Shown here: piece by piece, positions 8,297 to 17,082 of the stretch
Position numbering within the stretch: position 1 is the stretch's first letter
How the letters are laid out: the number at the start of each line of letters is the position of its first letter
Assembly: GCF_003335105.1 (NCBI RefSeq)
Contig: NZ_QFWQ01000008.1
Span: 62,001 to 126,000 of the forward strand
Length of the DNA: 64,000 bases
From: Rhodanobacter denitrificans
GTDB lineage: Bacteria > Pseudomonadota > Gammaproteobacteria > Xanthomonadales > Rhodanobacteraceae
Reading direction: 5' to 3'
Program-made: the position numbers and the translations under genes
Notes under the pieces: model-generated
Databases searched by the model: none
What the model saw: the letters and a program-made list of their open reading frames with translations, nothing else
What the model was told of the DNA's origin: nothing

Positions 8297-10391
8297 TGGT
8301 ATCCAGCGCAACGCTCAGCCTGGCCGATGGCTGACCGGAGCGTAGCGACAACTCCCTGAAGCTGGCGCCACGACGGTCATCCGGCACATCCAGCTGCAAC
8401 TCCCCGCAGCTGCCACCGGCCAATTCACAATCACCAATCAGACGTCCGTCCGCCCATACCTCAAGCCGCTGGGCCATGTCCTTGCGTGAGCTCGCGCGAT
8501 GCAGGCCCAGCCCGACATGCACTGCCAATCCCGCCGCATCCACGGCGGGTACGAACAGGCTGGCTTTCACGCCAAGCGTGCTCACCTCACCGGCACCGGC
8601 ACTGTTCCAGCCCGGGCCCAGCAACAGACGCCCGACACCATCCTGGACAAAATCACCACGAAACGGCAGGCGAAACAAAGATGAGGAAGCCTCAGCGCGG
8701 CGCAGATCCACCGCCGACGACGGTATTGCCCCCTGCCAACCCGGTGCCAGCACATTGCGGCCATCCAGACGAAACAGCGCGGCCGTGGTTGCCGGCACGG
8801 CCACTCTGGCCAAGGCTACTTCACGATCATTCAACAGGTACAACGTGTTCTGGTCCGGCTGCCCCCCTAGCAGCGCTGCCTGCTGATCGTTGTGCAACGA
8901 CAGGAACCGGTTCCAGTCGAAGCGCGCCAGCATCACAGCATCTGTTCCCATGCGATGCCGCTGCGCATAGGACGCCAGTTGCTCCCAGCCCGGCGCCATC
9001 AGAGCAGGCGGCAATTGCCGCAAGACACGATAGTGTGTGCCGGCCGCGTCCCAAAATGGGCCGCGCAGGCCGGCGGCGTTCGTATCGCGACTGCGTTGCA
9101 GCAGCGTCGAACGCAGGCCAGACAGACCAGGATACAGATCCATCAGTTGCAGCGTCGCAGCAAGCAGCAATATGCCGATCTGCCAGCGACCATGGAACAC
9201 GCGCAGTACCGTGAACAATCCCGCCAACAGCAATAGGTAGTAAGGCACCCAGAACATCCGCCCCGTCGACTGCAACGACAGATGGGACAGCTTCAGCCAC
9301 AAACCATCAGGCATTGGCATGCGCCATTGAATGGCGCCGATCCCCACGTTGCAGGTGATTGCCAGGACGGTGAGCCCTGACGCAACAAGCAACAGCGGCC
9401 GGGGCAACATCCGCTCCCGCAACAGATCGCGATGCATGACAGCCGCCAGCAATGCCATGCCCACCAGCACGATGCCGCCCAGCCCGAGGTAGTTGAAGCC
9501 TTCGTACTCGCCCGCTCCTTGTGGCAACTTCAGCCCGAACCCGGACCAGCCATCGCCATTGACTAGCGCAAGCAGGTTCATCTTGTAGTAGCCGAAGCCA
9601 CTGGCCTGCATACCGTGGCCGGACACCATGAAGAATCCAGCCAGCCACGCAGCCATAACAGTGGCGACCACGACCAGGCTCACCTCGGGCAGCCAACGCC
9701 GGATGCCTGCGCGCAGCCCGATCGGCGCCTCGGCACGGGTCAGCCGATGACGATGCACGATATCCGCCAGCCATACCGCACCCACCATCGCGAAGAGATA
9801 GGCATGAGTGACCATCGCCGCCGCCGCGAGCAAGGCCCAACAGGCAGATTGATGCCGTCGCGATCGCCGCAGGCAGAGGTAGATCGCCGCCAGCAACAGC
9901 CAGTGCCCGACCAGGGCCATATGCCCACCCAGGCGCATCAGCATGGGTGGCGCCAGCACGAAAAACAGCACGCCCAGGGCCCGGCTCCACAACTGCGGCG
10001 TGACCAGTCCGAGCAGGCGCCAGGCGAAACCTGCCTGCAGGACAAAACACGCTAGCACCCACAACCCGAAGTACTGGAACGGCTGCGGCAACCACGCAGC
10101 CAGCGGCTTGAATAGCATCGCCAGCAGCGGAATCGAATCCGAGTAATAGATCGAGGCGTGCAGTCCCAGCCCGTAACCCGGATTGGCACCTGGCGGCAAC
10201 GCCCACGGTGCGTCCCTGTAGAAAGCCCAACCCAGGTAGCTCTGCGCCAGATCGCCATGCGTGAGCCAGTACACGTTGCCAGGCCACAGCATCGTGCCCC
10301 CGGTCACTAGCACGCAGGCAAGTACGCCCAGCAGGAACGGGATCGCCATCGACCACAGCCGCGGCGGCATCCATGAGAATTTGTGTGGCAC
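8238..10391 (-). CDS. Large polytopic membrane protein (DUF6311-like)
   Basis: Membrane protein of 717 residues. About 11-12 hydrophobic helices fill residues 15-430, and a soluble domain of about 290 residues follows (residues 430-717). The sequence between helices 1 and 2 (THGDLAQSYLGWAFYRD, then YYSDSIPLLAMLFK) resembles the DUF6311 group of GT-C-like membrane proteins, which often sit near surface-glycan genes. No catalytic assignment is possible. The 3' end overlaps the convergent thioredoxin-like gene by 59 bp. The gene appears slightly less GC-rich than its neighbours, which may mean separate ancestry. No glycan genes adjoin it here. Confidence 0.8.
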   Translation of the reverse strand: MPHKFSWMPPRLWSMAIPFLLGVLACVLVTGGTMLWPGNVYWLTHGDLAQSYLGWAFYRDAPWALPPGANPGYGLGLHASIYYSDSIPLLAMLFKPLAAWLPQPFQYFGLWVLACFVLQAGFAWRLLGLVTPQLWSRALGVLFFVLAPPMLMRLGGHMALVGHWLLLAAIYLCLRRSRRHQSACWALLAAAAMVTHAYLFAMVGAVWLADIVHRHRLTRAEAPIGLRAGIRRWLPEVSLVVVATVMAAWLAGFFMVSGHGMQASGFGYYKMNLLALVNGDGWSGFGLKLPQGAGEYEGFNYLGLGGIVLVGMALLAAVMHRDLLRERMLPRPLLLVASGLTVLAITCNVGIGAIQWRMPMPDGLWLKLSHLSLQSTGRMFWVPYYLLLLAGLFTVLRVFHGRWQIGILLLAATLQLMDLYPGLSGLRSTLLQRSRDTNAAGLRGPFWDAAGTHYRVLRQLPPALMAPGWEQLASYAQRHRMGTDAVMLARFDWNRFLSLHNDQQAALLGGQPDQNTLYLLNDREVALARVAVPATTAALFRLDGRNVLAPGWQGAIPSSAVDLRRAEASSSLFRLPFRGDFVQDGVGRLLLGPGWNSAGAGEVSTLGVKASLFVPAVDAAGLAVHVGLGLHRASSRKDMAQRLEVWADGRLIGDCELAGGSCGELQLDVPDDRRGASFRELSLRSGQPSARLSVALDTITVTLHPPVASAALASERR

Positions 10392-10472
10392 GGTGATCCT
10401 TTCGCTACGCGGACGGGCATCCGCACGGTCTCTTCATCAGCGGTGAAGTGGCTGCGCAGCTGCGATGCGTGT

Positions 10473-11519
10473 TCACTCCGTCGAGGACGAAGCCGCCGGC
10501 TCCGGCAACTCGGCGGTGCCGTCATCCTCGTCGCCGTAGAGCGCCACGTGCGGCACGCCGTCGGCGCCGATCCAGCCACGGTACATGCCGTCGGTGTTGA
10601 ACGGGATCGAGATGTGGCCTTGCGCGTCCAGCGCGATCGCGCCGCCGTTGCCGCCCATCGAGGGGATTTCCTGGTTGATCACCTCGGCGGCGGCGCGCTT
10701 CAGCGGCACGCGCATCTGGGTCACCTTCATGCAGATCTGGTGCGCGGCCACAGTGCGGATGTAGAACTCGCCCCAGCCGGTGCCCGACACCGCGCAGCCG
10801 GAATTCGCGTAGGTACCGGCGCCGATGATCGGCGAATCGCCGATGCGGCCCCAGCGTTTGTCGGTCATGCCGCCGGTGGAGGTGCCGGCGGCCAGTCGGC
10901 CCTGTGCATCCAGCGCCACCGCACCGACCGTGCCGAAGTGTTTGGCCGTCTCGACGTCCGCATGCGGCTGCTTCGCGGCATCCTCCTTCAGCGCCTTCTG
11001 CAGCTGCTGCCAGCGTGCTTCGGTGCGGAAGTACGAGGGATTGACCAGGGTGATGCCCTGCTCCTTCGCGAAAGCCTCTGCGCCCGCGCCGGACAGCATC
11101 ACGTGCGGCGAATGCTCCATCACTGCGCGCGCCAGCAGGATCGGGTTCTTCACCCGCTGCACCCCGGCCACCGCGCCGGCGCGCAGCGTATTGCCGTCCA
11201 TGATCGCCGCGTCCAGCTCGTTCTTACCATCATGGGTGAACACCGAGCCCTTGCCGGCGTTGAAGTTCGGATCGTCCTCCAGCACGGTGATCGCGGCGGC
11301 CACCGCATCCAGCGCGCTGCTGCCCGCCTTGAGCCGGGCGTAGCCGTTCTGCAGCGCCTGCGTCATCGCCGCACGCACCGCCTGTTCCTTCGCCGGCGTC
11401 ATGTCCCGCTTGATCACGCCGGCGCCGCCGTGGATCACCAGCACGGGCGAGACGGCGGCGTGGCTCATGGCAGTGATCCCTAAGGCAGCAAGAGCAAGGA
11501 ACAGGTGGTGCGGTCTCAC
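10473..11519 (-). CDS. iaaA: Isoaspartyl peptidase / plant-type L-asparaginase
   Basis: N-terminal-nucleophile hydrolase of 348 residues that cleaves isoaspartyl dipeptides and asparagine. It is made as one chain and autocleaved before the catalytic Thr, here in GTVGAVALD. The second active-site block TSTGGMTDKRWGRIGDSP and the substrate loop GAGTYA are intact. VLVIHGGAGVIKRD is the expected start of the alpha chain. A GTG start at 11519 was chosen over an upstream ATG because it is preceded by GGAGAA at the right distance and begins a good signal peptide (LFLALAALGITAMSHA), so export to the periplasm is likely. E. coli IaaA is cytoplasmic, so the signal peptide is a point of difference. Confidence 0.9.
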   Translation of the reverse strand: MRPHHLFLALAALGITAMSHAAVSPVLVIHGGAGVIKRDMTPAKEQAVRAAMTQALQNGYARLKAGSSALDAVAAAITVLEDDPNFNAGKGSVFTHDGKNELDAAIMDGNTLRAGAVAGVQRVKNPILLARAVMEHSPHVMLSGAGAEAFAKEQGITLVNPSYFRTEARWQQLQKALKEDAAKQPHADVETAKHFGTVGAVALDAQGRLAAGTSTGGMTDKRWGRIGDSPIIGAGTYANSGCAVSGTGWGEFYIRTVAAHQICMKVTQMRVPLKRAAAEVINQEIPSMGGNGGAIALDAQGHISIPFNTDGMYRGWIGADGVPHVALYGDEDDGTAELPEPAASSSTE

Positions 11520-11566
11520 GTGGGCGTTCTCCGGACAACGGCGCGAGTATACCGGGGTCCGGTTGC

Positions 11567-13117
11567 TCACTTGGGTGCGAAGCGCACCCGCTTGCCGTCC
11601 AGCACCAGCTTCATGCCGGCAAGGTCGGCCACCCGCTGCAACGCCGTGCCCGCAGGCATCTCGTTGAACGACAGCGTGACCGGAGCAGCGCCCAGCGCGT
11701 CCGGATTGATGAGTGTCCAGCCCGCCTTTGCCGCTATCGACTCTGCCACGGTGCGAGCCGCGCCGTTGGTGATGTGCTCGGTGACCTTGACCGGGGAAGC
11801 TTCGGCCATCACGCGCGCCGGGCAGCCTGCCTGCGGCGTGACGTCGATGGCGTACGCATGCCTGCCGTCCGCTCCCGTACCCTTGGTGTGCAAGGTCTGC
11901 CCGAGCACTCCCTGCAGCTGGCTATGTGCAAGCGGCAGGGCGTCGATGTTGCCCACGGCGAGGTCGATGCGTACCTGTCGATCGTCCACGGGGACCGTGG
12001 TCGCCTGCACCATCAAGCTGCCCACGTTTGCCATCGCCGCCTTTTCCGGTGCCACGCACAACGCAAGCGCCACTGTCTCTGCATGACGCTGGTGGCCATC
12101 ATCGGTCGACAGCTCGACCTGCATGTCCAGCTGGTACTCCGGACCCCGGACCTTCCAGGTCGCATGATCCGCCTGGACTTTCCAGGCCGCGCGCTCTGCT
12201 TGCGGCGCACTGGCGGCATAGACCGAACCGGCCACGACGATGGCGACTGCGATGCCGGCGATCATTCCGGCATGCCGGCACCGGCGGCTTGGTGAAGTCA
12301 GTTTCAACATGGCAATACGCTCCGTCAGTGGATGGCGAGGGGACCACGTGCACCCCACCGGCAACGCAAAGGCGGCCGACTGGGTCTTCAACATCGCATT
12401 CGCATAGTTGCGGCGCTGTCCGCCGTGCTCGCGCAACACGGCGGTGTCGCATGCCAGTTCCTGGTCGTGGCGCAGTGCGGCCAGCGCCCACCAGGCCAGC
12501 GGGTGGAACCAGAACACCGCGGCGCCGAGCTGCGCCAGCAGGCACCACCAGCCATCGCGGCGGCGCGCATGGATGATTTCGTGGGCAAGGATCAGCATCT
12601 GCTCGGTGGCGTCGTAGCGGCATTCGAAATCGGCAGGCAGCACGATGCGACTGCGCCAGGCACCGATCAGGGCGGGGCCGATATCCGCACTGGACGCGCG
12701 CAGCACCGGCCAGCGCGACTGCGCATCGACCATGCTCGTGGCACCACGCAGCCGCATGCGGTAACGCGCTTGCGCCAGGGTGGCCAGCAACAGGGTGACC
12801 ATGCTGCCCAACAGCCATGGCAGTGCGATCCACGCGCGCCAGTCGATCGCACCCGATCCGGCAGCGTACGTCGGCAACGCGGTAGCTGCCGATGTGATCG
12901 CGGCCACCGCCGGCGACAACATCATGACCGGTGTCACCGCCGCATGCGGCAGCTGGCTGGCCAGCATCGCCAGCGGCGGCAGCAGCCACAGCTGGAACGC
13001 GCGTTCGGTGCCGAACAGGCGGCGGCATGGCTTGCGCAGCGCGGCGACCAGCAGCACCGCCGCGGTGAAGGCGAGCAGCAGCAGCCAGCCGCGACCGATC
13101 AGCTCAACGCTGTTCAT
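11567..13117 (-). CDS. BlaR1-like M56 membrane metalloprotease with C-terminal STN-like domain
   Basis: Integral membrane zinc metalloprotease of 516 residues in the M56 (BlaR1/MecR1) family. Hydrophobic helices lie at about residues 8-25, 40-58, 95-115 and 275-300. The zinc site HEIIHARR is near residue 178, with the distal acidic ligand in LACDTAVLREHG. Unlike BlaR1 there is no penicillin-binding sensor domain. The periplasmic C-terminus instead ends in a short beta-alpha module (about residues 435-516, NEMPAGTALQRVADLAG) resembling the secretin/TonB short N-terminal (STN) fold. The gene overlaps the blaI-type gene by 14 bp, so both are cotranslated. The signal sensed is unknown. Confidence 0.88.
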   Translation of the reverse strand: MNSVELIGRGWLLLLAFTAAVLLVAALRKPCRRLFGTERAFQLWLLPPLAMLASQLPHAAVTPVMMLSPAVAAITSAATALPTYAAGSGAIDWRAWIALPWLLGSMVTLLLATLAQARYRMRLRGATSMVDAQSRWPVLRASSADIGPALIGAWRSRIVLPADFECRYDATEQMLILAHEIIHARRRDGWWCLLAQLGAAVFWFHPLAWWALAALRHDQELACDTAVLREHGGQRRNYANAMLKTQSAAFALPVGCTWSPRHPLTERIAMLKLTSPSRRCRHAGMIAGIAVAIVVAGSVYAASAPQAERAAWKVQADHATWKVRGPEYQLDMQVELSTDDGHQRHAETVALALCVAPEKAAMANVGSLMVQATTVPVDDRQVRIDLAVGNIDALPLAHSQLQGVLGQTLHTKGTGADGRHAYAIDVTPQAGCPARVMAEASPVKVTEHITNGAARTVAESIAAKAGWTLINPDALGAAPVTLSFNEMPAGTALQRVADLAGMKLVLDGKRVRFAPK

Positions 13118-13475
13118 CGTCGAGCTCCTTCAGCAATTTGCGCAGTTCGGCGATGTCTTTCTTCGACAGCTTGCGCTGCTCGGAGAAATGCGCCACCAGC
13201 GGCGCCACGCGGCCGCCGAACAGGCGGTCGAGCAGGCCCTTGCTTTCCTGCTGCACGTATTGCTCGCGCGTCAGCAGGGGCGTGTAGAGGTAGCGGCGGC
13301 CGTCGCGTTCGGCGTGCACGGCCTTTTTCCTGAGCAGACGGTTGAGCAGGGATTTCACCGTGCCTTCCTGCCAGTTCTGCGCCGGACCGACTTCGGCCAG
13401 GATCTCCTCGGCCGTGCGCGGCGCGGCGCGCCACAGCACGTCCATTACCACTGCCTCGGCTTCGCTGATTGCCAT
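13104..13475 (-). CDS. BlaI/MecI/CopY-family transcriptional repressor
   Basis: Winged-helix repressor of 123 residues. The N-terminal DNA-binding domain contains ISEAEAVVMDVLWRA and EGTVKSLLNRLLRKKAV, the typical BlaI recognition helix region. The C-terminal dimerisation helices contain a potential protease-sensitive loop. In the known systems a partner M56 protease cleaves or inactivates the repressor on signal, relieving repression of the operon and a target gene. The partner protease gene follows with a 14-bp overlap. Two TTTAC-N4-GTAA dyads just upstream are very likely its operators. No beta-lactamase gene is visible nearby. Confidence 0.92.
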   Translation of the reverse strand: MAISEAEAVVMDVLWRAAPRTAEEILAEVGPAQNWQEGTVKSLLNRLLRKKAVHAERDGRRYLYTPLLTREQYVQQESKGLLDRLFGGRVAPLVAHFSEQRKLSKKDIAELRKLLKELDDEQR

Positions 13476-13484
13476 GGGTCACCG

Positions 13485-13534
13485 TTTACGTATGTAAGTG
13501 AATTGATGTTTACATGCGTAAATGATTCTGTCAA
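13485..13534 (-). promoter_or_regulatory. Autoregulated promoter and twin operators of the BlaI-M56 pair
   Basis: On the minus strand a -35 box TTGACA (13529-13534) and a -10 box TAAACA (13507-13512) are 16 bp apart. Two related dyads of the form TTTACRTRYGTAA lie at 13485-13498 and 13509-13522, spaced 24 bp centre to centre. The upstream one covers the -10 box and the spacer; the downstream one sits just after the expected transcription start. This is the layout of BlaI-type autoregulation. The boxes are seen; binding is inferred. Confidence 0.72.
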
Positions 13535-13583
13535 GCAGGTGGCGGCTTGCAGGAAAAGCTGACCTTACCCCGGTCCTCCCCTG

Positions 13584-13602
13584 CGACCGAAGGAAGTCCC
13601 TT
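13584..13602. repeat. Dispersed repeat fragment, copy A
   Basis: A 19-bp sequence CGACCGAAGGAAGTCCCTT that recurs exactly at 56824-56842, next to the palindromic element there. Here it lies between the BlaI promoter and the CoA-transferase gene, flanked by imperfect inverted halves (CCCCTGC to the left, GCAGGGAAGG to the right). The gap 13535-13720 holds no gene. Confidence 0.65.
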
Positions 13603-13720
13603 TGGGGCGAGCAGGGAAGGTGAAAAGCGCCATGCCTTCGCTTGCGACCTTGGTACAAGGCCGCGCCGCGCCAATCCGTCGTATCCTTGGCAGCTGACTC
13701 TCCCCGAGGAAGGCACAGCA

Positions 13721-15082
13721 ATGGACAAGGTTTATCCGAGCGCGGCGCAAGCCCTTGACGGCCTGCTGGCCGATGGCATGACGATCGCCGCCGGCGGCTT
13801 CGGCCTGTGCGGCATCCCCGAGAACCTGATCGGCGCGCTGCTGCAAGCCGGCACCCGGGACCTGACCATCGTCGGCAACAACGCCGGCGTGGACGATTTC
13901 GGCATGGGCCCGCTGCTGAAGACGCACCAGGTCAAGCGCGTCTACGCCTCCTACGTGGGCGAGAACAAGGAGTTCGAGCGGCAGACCCTGGCCGGCGAGC
14001 TGGAGCTGCACCTGACCCCGCAGGGCACGTTGGCCGAGAAACTGCGCGCCGGTGGCGCCGGCATCCCCGGTTTCTACACGCGCACCGCGTTCGGCACCAA
14101 GCTGGCCGAGGGCAAGGAAACCAAGGTGTTCGGTGGCAAGGAATACGTGCTGGAGGAGTCGATCACGGCGGACCTGTCGATCGTGAAGGCGTGGAAGGGT
14201 GACGCCCACGGCAATCTGGTGTTCCGCGAGACTGCACGCAATTTCAATCCGATGATCGCCACCTGCGGCAAGGTCTGCGTGGCCGAGGTGGAACACCTGG
14301 TGCCGGTCGGCGAGCTGGACCCGAACAACATCCACGTGCCGGGCATCTACGTCGACCGCATCGTGCAGGGCGCGAAGTACGAGAAACGCATCGAGTTCCG
14401 CACCATCGCCGGCGTGGCCGGCGGCAAGGAAAGCCCGCTGCGCGTGGCGATGGCCAGGCGCGCGGCGAAGGAGTTGCGCGACGGTTTCTACGTGAACCTC
14501 GGCATCGGCATACCGACCATGGTGGCGAACTACATCCCGGCCGGCGTGAATGTCACCCTGCAATCGGAAAACGGCCTGCTCGGCATCGGTCCGTTCCCGA
14601 CCGAGGAGCAGATCGACCCCGACCTGATCAACGCCGGCAAGCAGACCATCACCACCCTGCCCGGCTCCAGCTTCTTCTCCAGCGCCGAGTCGTTCGCGAT
14701 GATCCGCGGCGGCCATATCGACCTGTCGATCCTGGGCGGCCTGGAAGTGTCGGCCACCGGCGACCTGGCCAACTGGATGGTGCCGGGCAAGATGGTCAAG
14801 GGCCCGGGCGGCGCGATGGACCTGGTCAGCGGCGTCAAGCGCGTCGTGGTGCTGATGGAGCACACCGCGAAGGACGGCTCGCCGAAGATCAAGAACCAGT
14901 GCGACCTGCCGATCACCGGCAAGGAATGCGTGGACCTCATCATCACCGACCTGTGCGTGTTCGAGGTGGCCAAGGGCAAGGGCCTGACCCTGATCGAACT
15001 CAACGAGGGCGTCAGCCTGGACGACGTCAAGGCGAAAACCGGCTGCACGTTCACGGTCGCCCCGGCACTGCAAGCCGGCTGA
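13721..15082 (+). CDS. Succinyl-CoA:3-ketoacid CoA-transferase, fused A and B subunits
   Basis: Transfers CoA from succinyl-CoA to acetoacetate or a related 3-ketoacid, allowing ketone bodies to be used or made. The 453-residue chain contains the whole alpha subunit (about residues 1-232; [24 protein letters not shown]) joined to the whole beta subunit (about 235-453; [15 protein letters not shown] and the catalytic Glu in SENGLLGIG). Most bacteria make these as two proteins (ScoA and ScoB); the single chain resembles the mitochondrial enzyme. The ATG at 13721 has a strong GAGGAAGG ribosome-binding site. A REP-like palindrome begins 3 bp after the stop. Confidence 0.92.
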   Translation: MDKVYPSAAQALDGLLADGMTIAAGGFGLCGIPENLIGALLQAGTRDLTIVGNNAGVDDFGMGPLLKTHQVKRVYASYVGENKEFERQTLAGELELHLTPQGTLAEKLRAGGAGIPGFYTRTAFGTKLAEGKETKVFGGKEYVLEESITADLSIVKAWKGDAHGNLVFRETARNFNPMIATCGKVCVAEVEHLVPVGELDPNNIHVPGIYVDRIVQGAKYEKRIEFRTIAGVAGGKESPLRVAMARRAAKELRDGFYVNLGIGIPTMVANYIPAGVNVTLQSENGLLGIGPFPTEEQIDPDLINAGKQTITTLPGSSFFSSAESFAMIRGGHIDLSILGGLEVSATGDLANWMVPGKMVKGPGGAMDLVSGVKRVVVLMEHTAKDGSPKIKNQCDLPITGKECVDLIITDLCVFEVAKGKGLTLIELNEGVSLDDVKAKTGCTFTVAPALQAG

Positions 15083-15084
15083 TA

Positions 15085-15151
15085 CGTAGGGCGGGCACCG
15101 CCCGCCGCTTTGCTCCGGAACCGAAAAGCCGGCGGCCCGTGCCCGCCCTAC
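15085..15151. repeat. REP-like palindrome, copy 2 (after the CoA-transferase)
   Basis: A 67-bp imperfect palindrome: left arm CGTAGGGCGGGCACCGCC from 15085, right arm ending CCGTGCCCGCCCTAC at 15151. It is the same family as 4201-4272 and 63078-63153. It lies between two convergent genes, 2 bp after the first stop, and could act as a two-way transcript end. Confidence 0.8.
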
Positions 15152-15193
15152 AAGGCTCCGCAGTGGCCCGCACGCAGGCGGGCCACGCCGGCC

Positions 15194-16228
15194 CTATAGC
15201 TGCTGCCCGCTCCCGCTCATCTCGCCGATCGACAGCGGGCGCGGAAAACGGATGCGGGAGATATTCTCGCGCCCCGGTAAAGTCTGCAACTCCAGCGGCC
15301 AGTCAAAACGTTCGCTGATCCGCTGCGCGATCGCCAGCTCGAAACCGTGTCGGTCGGCGCCGCGCGCCCGCAGCGGGCGCGGGTGGTCGCCCGCCATCTG
15401 TGGCGGGATCCTGTTGCGCACGCTGACCGCGCCGGGCAGCACGCAGATCACCACGCTGCCCTGCTCGGTCTGCTCGCAGGCATTGCGGATCAGCTGCCAG
15501 CACAGCACCGAGAATGCCTGCGGCGAGCCCCGCAGCGCAAAACGGGCCGGCTCGTCCAGCAGCAGTTCGATCGGCCGCCCGGCGATCAACTCGCGGGCGG
15601 ATTCCACTTCCCTGTGCAGTACATCGTTGACCACGAAGTACTCGTCGTCGATGGCGCTGTCCGTCTCGCGCGCCAGGATCAGCAAGGCCTCGACCAGCAC
15701 CTCCATCTCGCGGGTGGCACGCTTGATCCGGCGCACCGAGCGCATGCCGAAGTCGGTGAGGCCCTCTTCCTCCGCCAGCATGTCGATGGACATCTTGATC
15801 ACCGTGAGGGGGCTGCGCAGCTCGTGGCTGGCGTCGCGGGTGAAGTTGCGCTCGCGCTGGTTGTAACCGGCCAGGCGGGTGGCGAAACCGTGCAGGCCGC
15901 GCGCCAGCGAGGCCACGTCGGCATCGGTGCCGGCGGACAGCTGGTCCAGGTGCAGCGCCGCCGGATCGAACGGCTGGCCCTCCCAGCGGCTCACCAGCCG
16001 GGCGAGCGCCCGCACCGGCCGCCACTCGCGACGGGTGGCCAGCCACGCGAACGCCGTGGCGAGCACGATCACCGCAATCACCACGGCCGTCGGCGCCACG
16101 TCGTAGAGGCCAAGAACGCTGACGCCCACCACCGTCAGCGACTGCAGCCCGAAGACCCACCCGATGCGCCGACGGAAAGCGCCCACGCGACAGCGGACTG
16201 CGTTGGCCCGGCTATCCATTACATGCAA
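15194..16228 (-). CDS. Two-component sensor histidine kinase
   Basis: Membrane histidine kinase of 344 residues. Two hydrophobic helices (about residues 22-42 and 46-66) are separated by almost no periplasmic loop, so sensing is probably within or at the membrane. A linker region follows, then the dimerisation/phosphoacceptor sequence FTRDASHELRSPLTVIKM (His near residue 136) and an ATPase domain. The N box is recognisable (QLIRNACEQTEQG), but the usual DxGxG box is replaced by SVRNRIPPQM and the second glycine box is reduced to RHGFELAIAQRI. The response regulator gene lies 15 bp upstream in the same operon. A second in-frame ATG at 16219 could also be the start. Its signal is unknown. Confidence 0.87.
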   Translation of the reverse strand: MHVMDSRANAVRCRVGAFRRRIGWVFGLQSLTVVGVSVLGLYDVAPTAVVIAVIVLATAFAWLATRREWRPVRALARLVSRWEGQPFDPAALHLDQLSAGTDADVASLARGLHGFATRLAGYNQRERNFTRDASHELRSPLTVIKMSIDMLAEEEGLTDFGMRSVRRIKRATREMEVLVEALLILARETDSAIDDEYFVVNDVLHREVESARELIAGRPIELLLDEPARFALRGSPQAFSVLCWQLIRNACEQTEQGSVVICVLPGAVSVRNRIPPQMAGDHPRPLRARGADRHGFELAIAQRISERFDWPLELQTLPGRENISRIRFPRPLSIGEMSGSGQQL

Positions 16229-16243
16229 GTGCCATGTGCGTTG

Positions 16244-16975
16244 TCAGACTGTCTGGGGCGCGGACGCCACTTCCGATTCGAGATCCGCGAGACGGTACCC
16301 TGCGGAATGGATGGTATGTAGCAGTGGCCGTGCGAAGGGTTTGTCGATGACCCGACGCAGGTTGTAGAGATGCGAGCGCAGGGTGTCCGAGTCCGGCAGC
16401 GTATCGCCCCAGATCTCGCGCTCGATGTCGCGCCGGCTGACCACCCGCGGCGACTCGCGCATCAGGATCGCCAGCAGCTTGAGGCCGATCGGCGACACGG
16501 TGAGTTCCTGGCCGTCGCGGGTCAGCCGCAGCGTGGCGGTGTCCAGGGTCATGTCGCCGACGCTGAGCACCTCGGTGGAGACCTGGCGGCGGTCACGGCG
16601 GATCAGCGCGCGCAGCCGCGCCTCCAGCTCGCGCACCTCGAACGGCTTCACCAGGTAATCGTCGGCGCCGGCCTCGAGCCCGGCCAGCTTGTCCTCCAGC
16701 GTGTCACGGGCGGTGAGCATCAGCACCGGAGTGGATTTCTTCGCCTCCCGGCGCAGCTTGCGGCAGACATCCAGGCCGTCCAGCCCCGGCAGCATCAAGT
16801 CCAGCACCAGCACGTCGTAGCTGTTGGACACTGCCAGGTGCAGTCCGCTCACGCCGTCGGCGGCGTAATCCACCGAGTAGCCGCGACGCTCCAGGAATTC
16901 GCCGACCATCTCGGCTATCTGGCGATTGTCTTCGACCAGCAGGATCAACCCTGCCTGTTCGTCATGTACGGTCAT
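16244..16975 (-). CDS. OmpR/PhoB-family response regulator
   Basis: DNA-binding response regulator of 243 residues. The receiver domain (about residues 10-125) has the acidic pair in LLVEDN, the phosphoacceptor in DVLVLDLMLPGLDG (about Asp58), the Thr in LMLTARD and the Lys in YLVKPFEVRE. The C-terminal winged helix (about 135-232) contains the recognition segment DTLRSHLYNLRRVIDKPF and the wing HTIHSAGYRL. It is the first gene of a two-gene operon with the kinase 15 bp downstream. A TCTTCAC/GTGAAGA dyad just before its start is a candidate autoregulatory site. Confidence 0.92.
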   Translation of the reverse strand: MTVHDEQAGLILLVEDNRQIAEMVGEFLERRGYSVDYAADGVSGLHLAVSNSYDVLVLDLMLPGLDGLDVCRKLRREAKKSTPVLMLTARDTLEDKLAGLEAGADDYLVKPFEVRELEARLRALIRRDRRQVSTEVLSVGDMTLDTATLRLTRDGQELTVSPIGLKLLAILMRESPRVVSRRDIEREIWGDTLPDSDTLRSHLYNLRRVIDKPFARPLLHTIHSAGYRLADLESEVASAPQTV

Positions 16976-16991
16976 CGTCCTTACCTCCGCG

Positions 16992-17017
16992 TCTTCACGT
17001 CTTCACATACGTGAAGA
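16992..17017. promoter_or_regulatory. TCTTCAC dyad and direct repeat upstream of the response regulator
   Basis: A perfect dyad TCTTCAC-N4-GTGAAGA at 17000-17017 is preceded by a third TCTTCAC at 16992-16998, in direct repeat with an 8-bp period. It lies 16-42 bp before the response-regulator start codon. OmpR-family regulators often bind such repeats. Promoter elements were not clearly identified. Binding is inferred. Confidence 0.5.
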
Positions 17018-17082
17018 GATAACCGGCGCACAAGTGACGGCCGCGTGAAAGCCGGCGATGACGGTTCAGAGCCGGTTCGGTT

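Noticed and set aside
11567-13475. Beta-lactam resistance regulator pair
   Set aside because: The M56 protein has no penicillin-binding domain, and no beta-lactamase is in the window. The isoaspartyl peptidase next door is unrelated to beta-lactamases.
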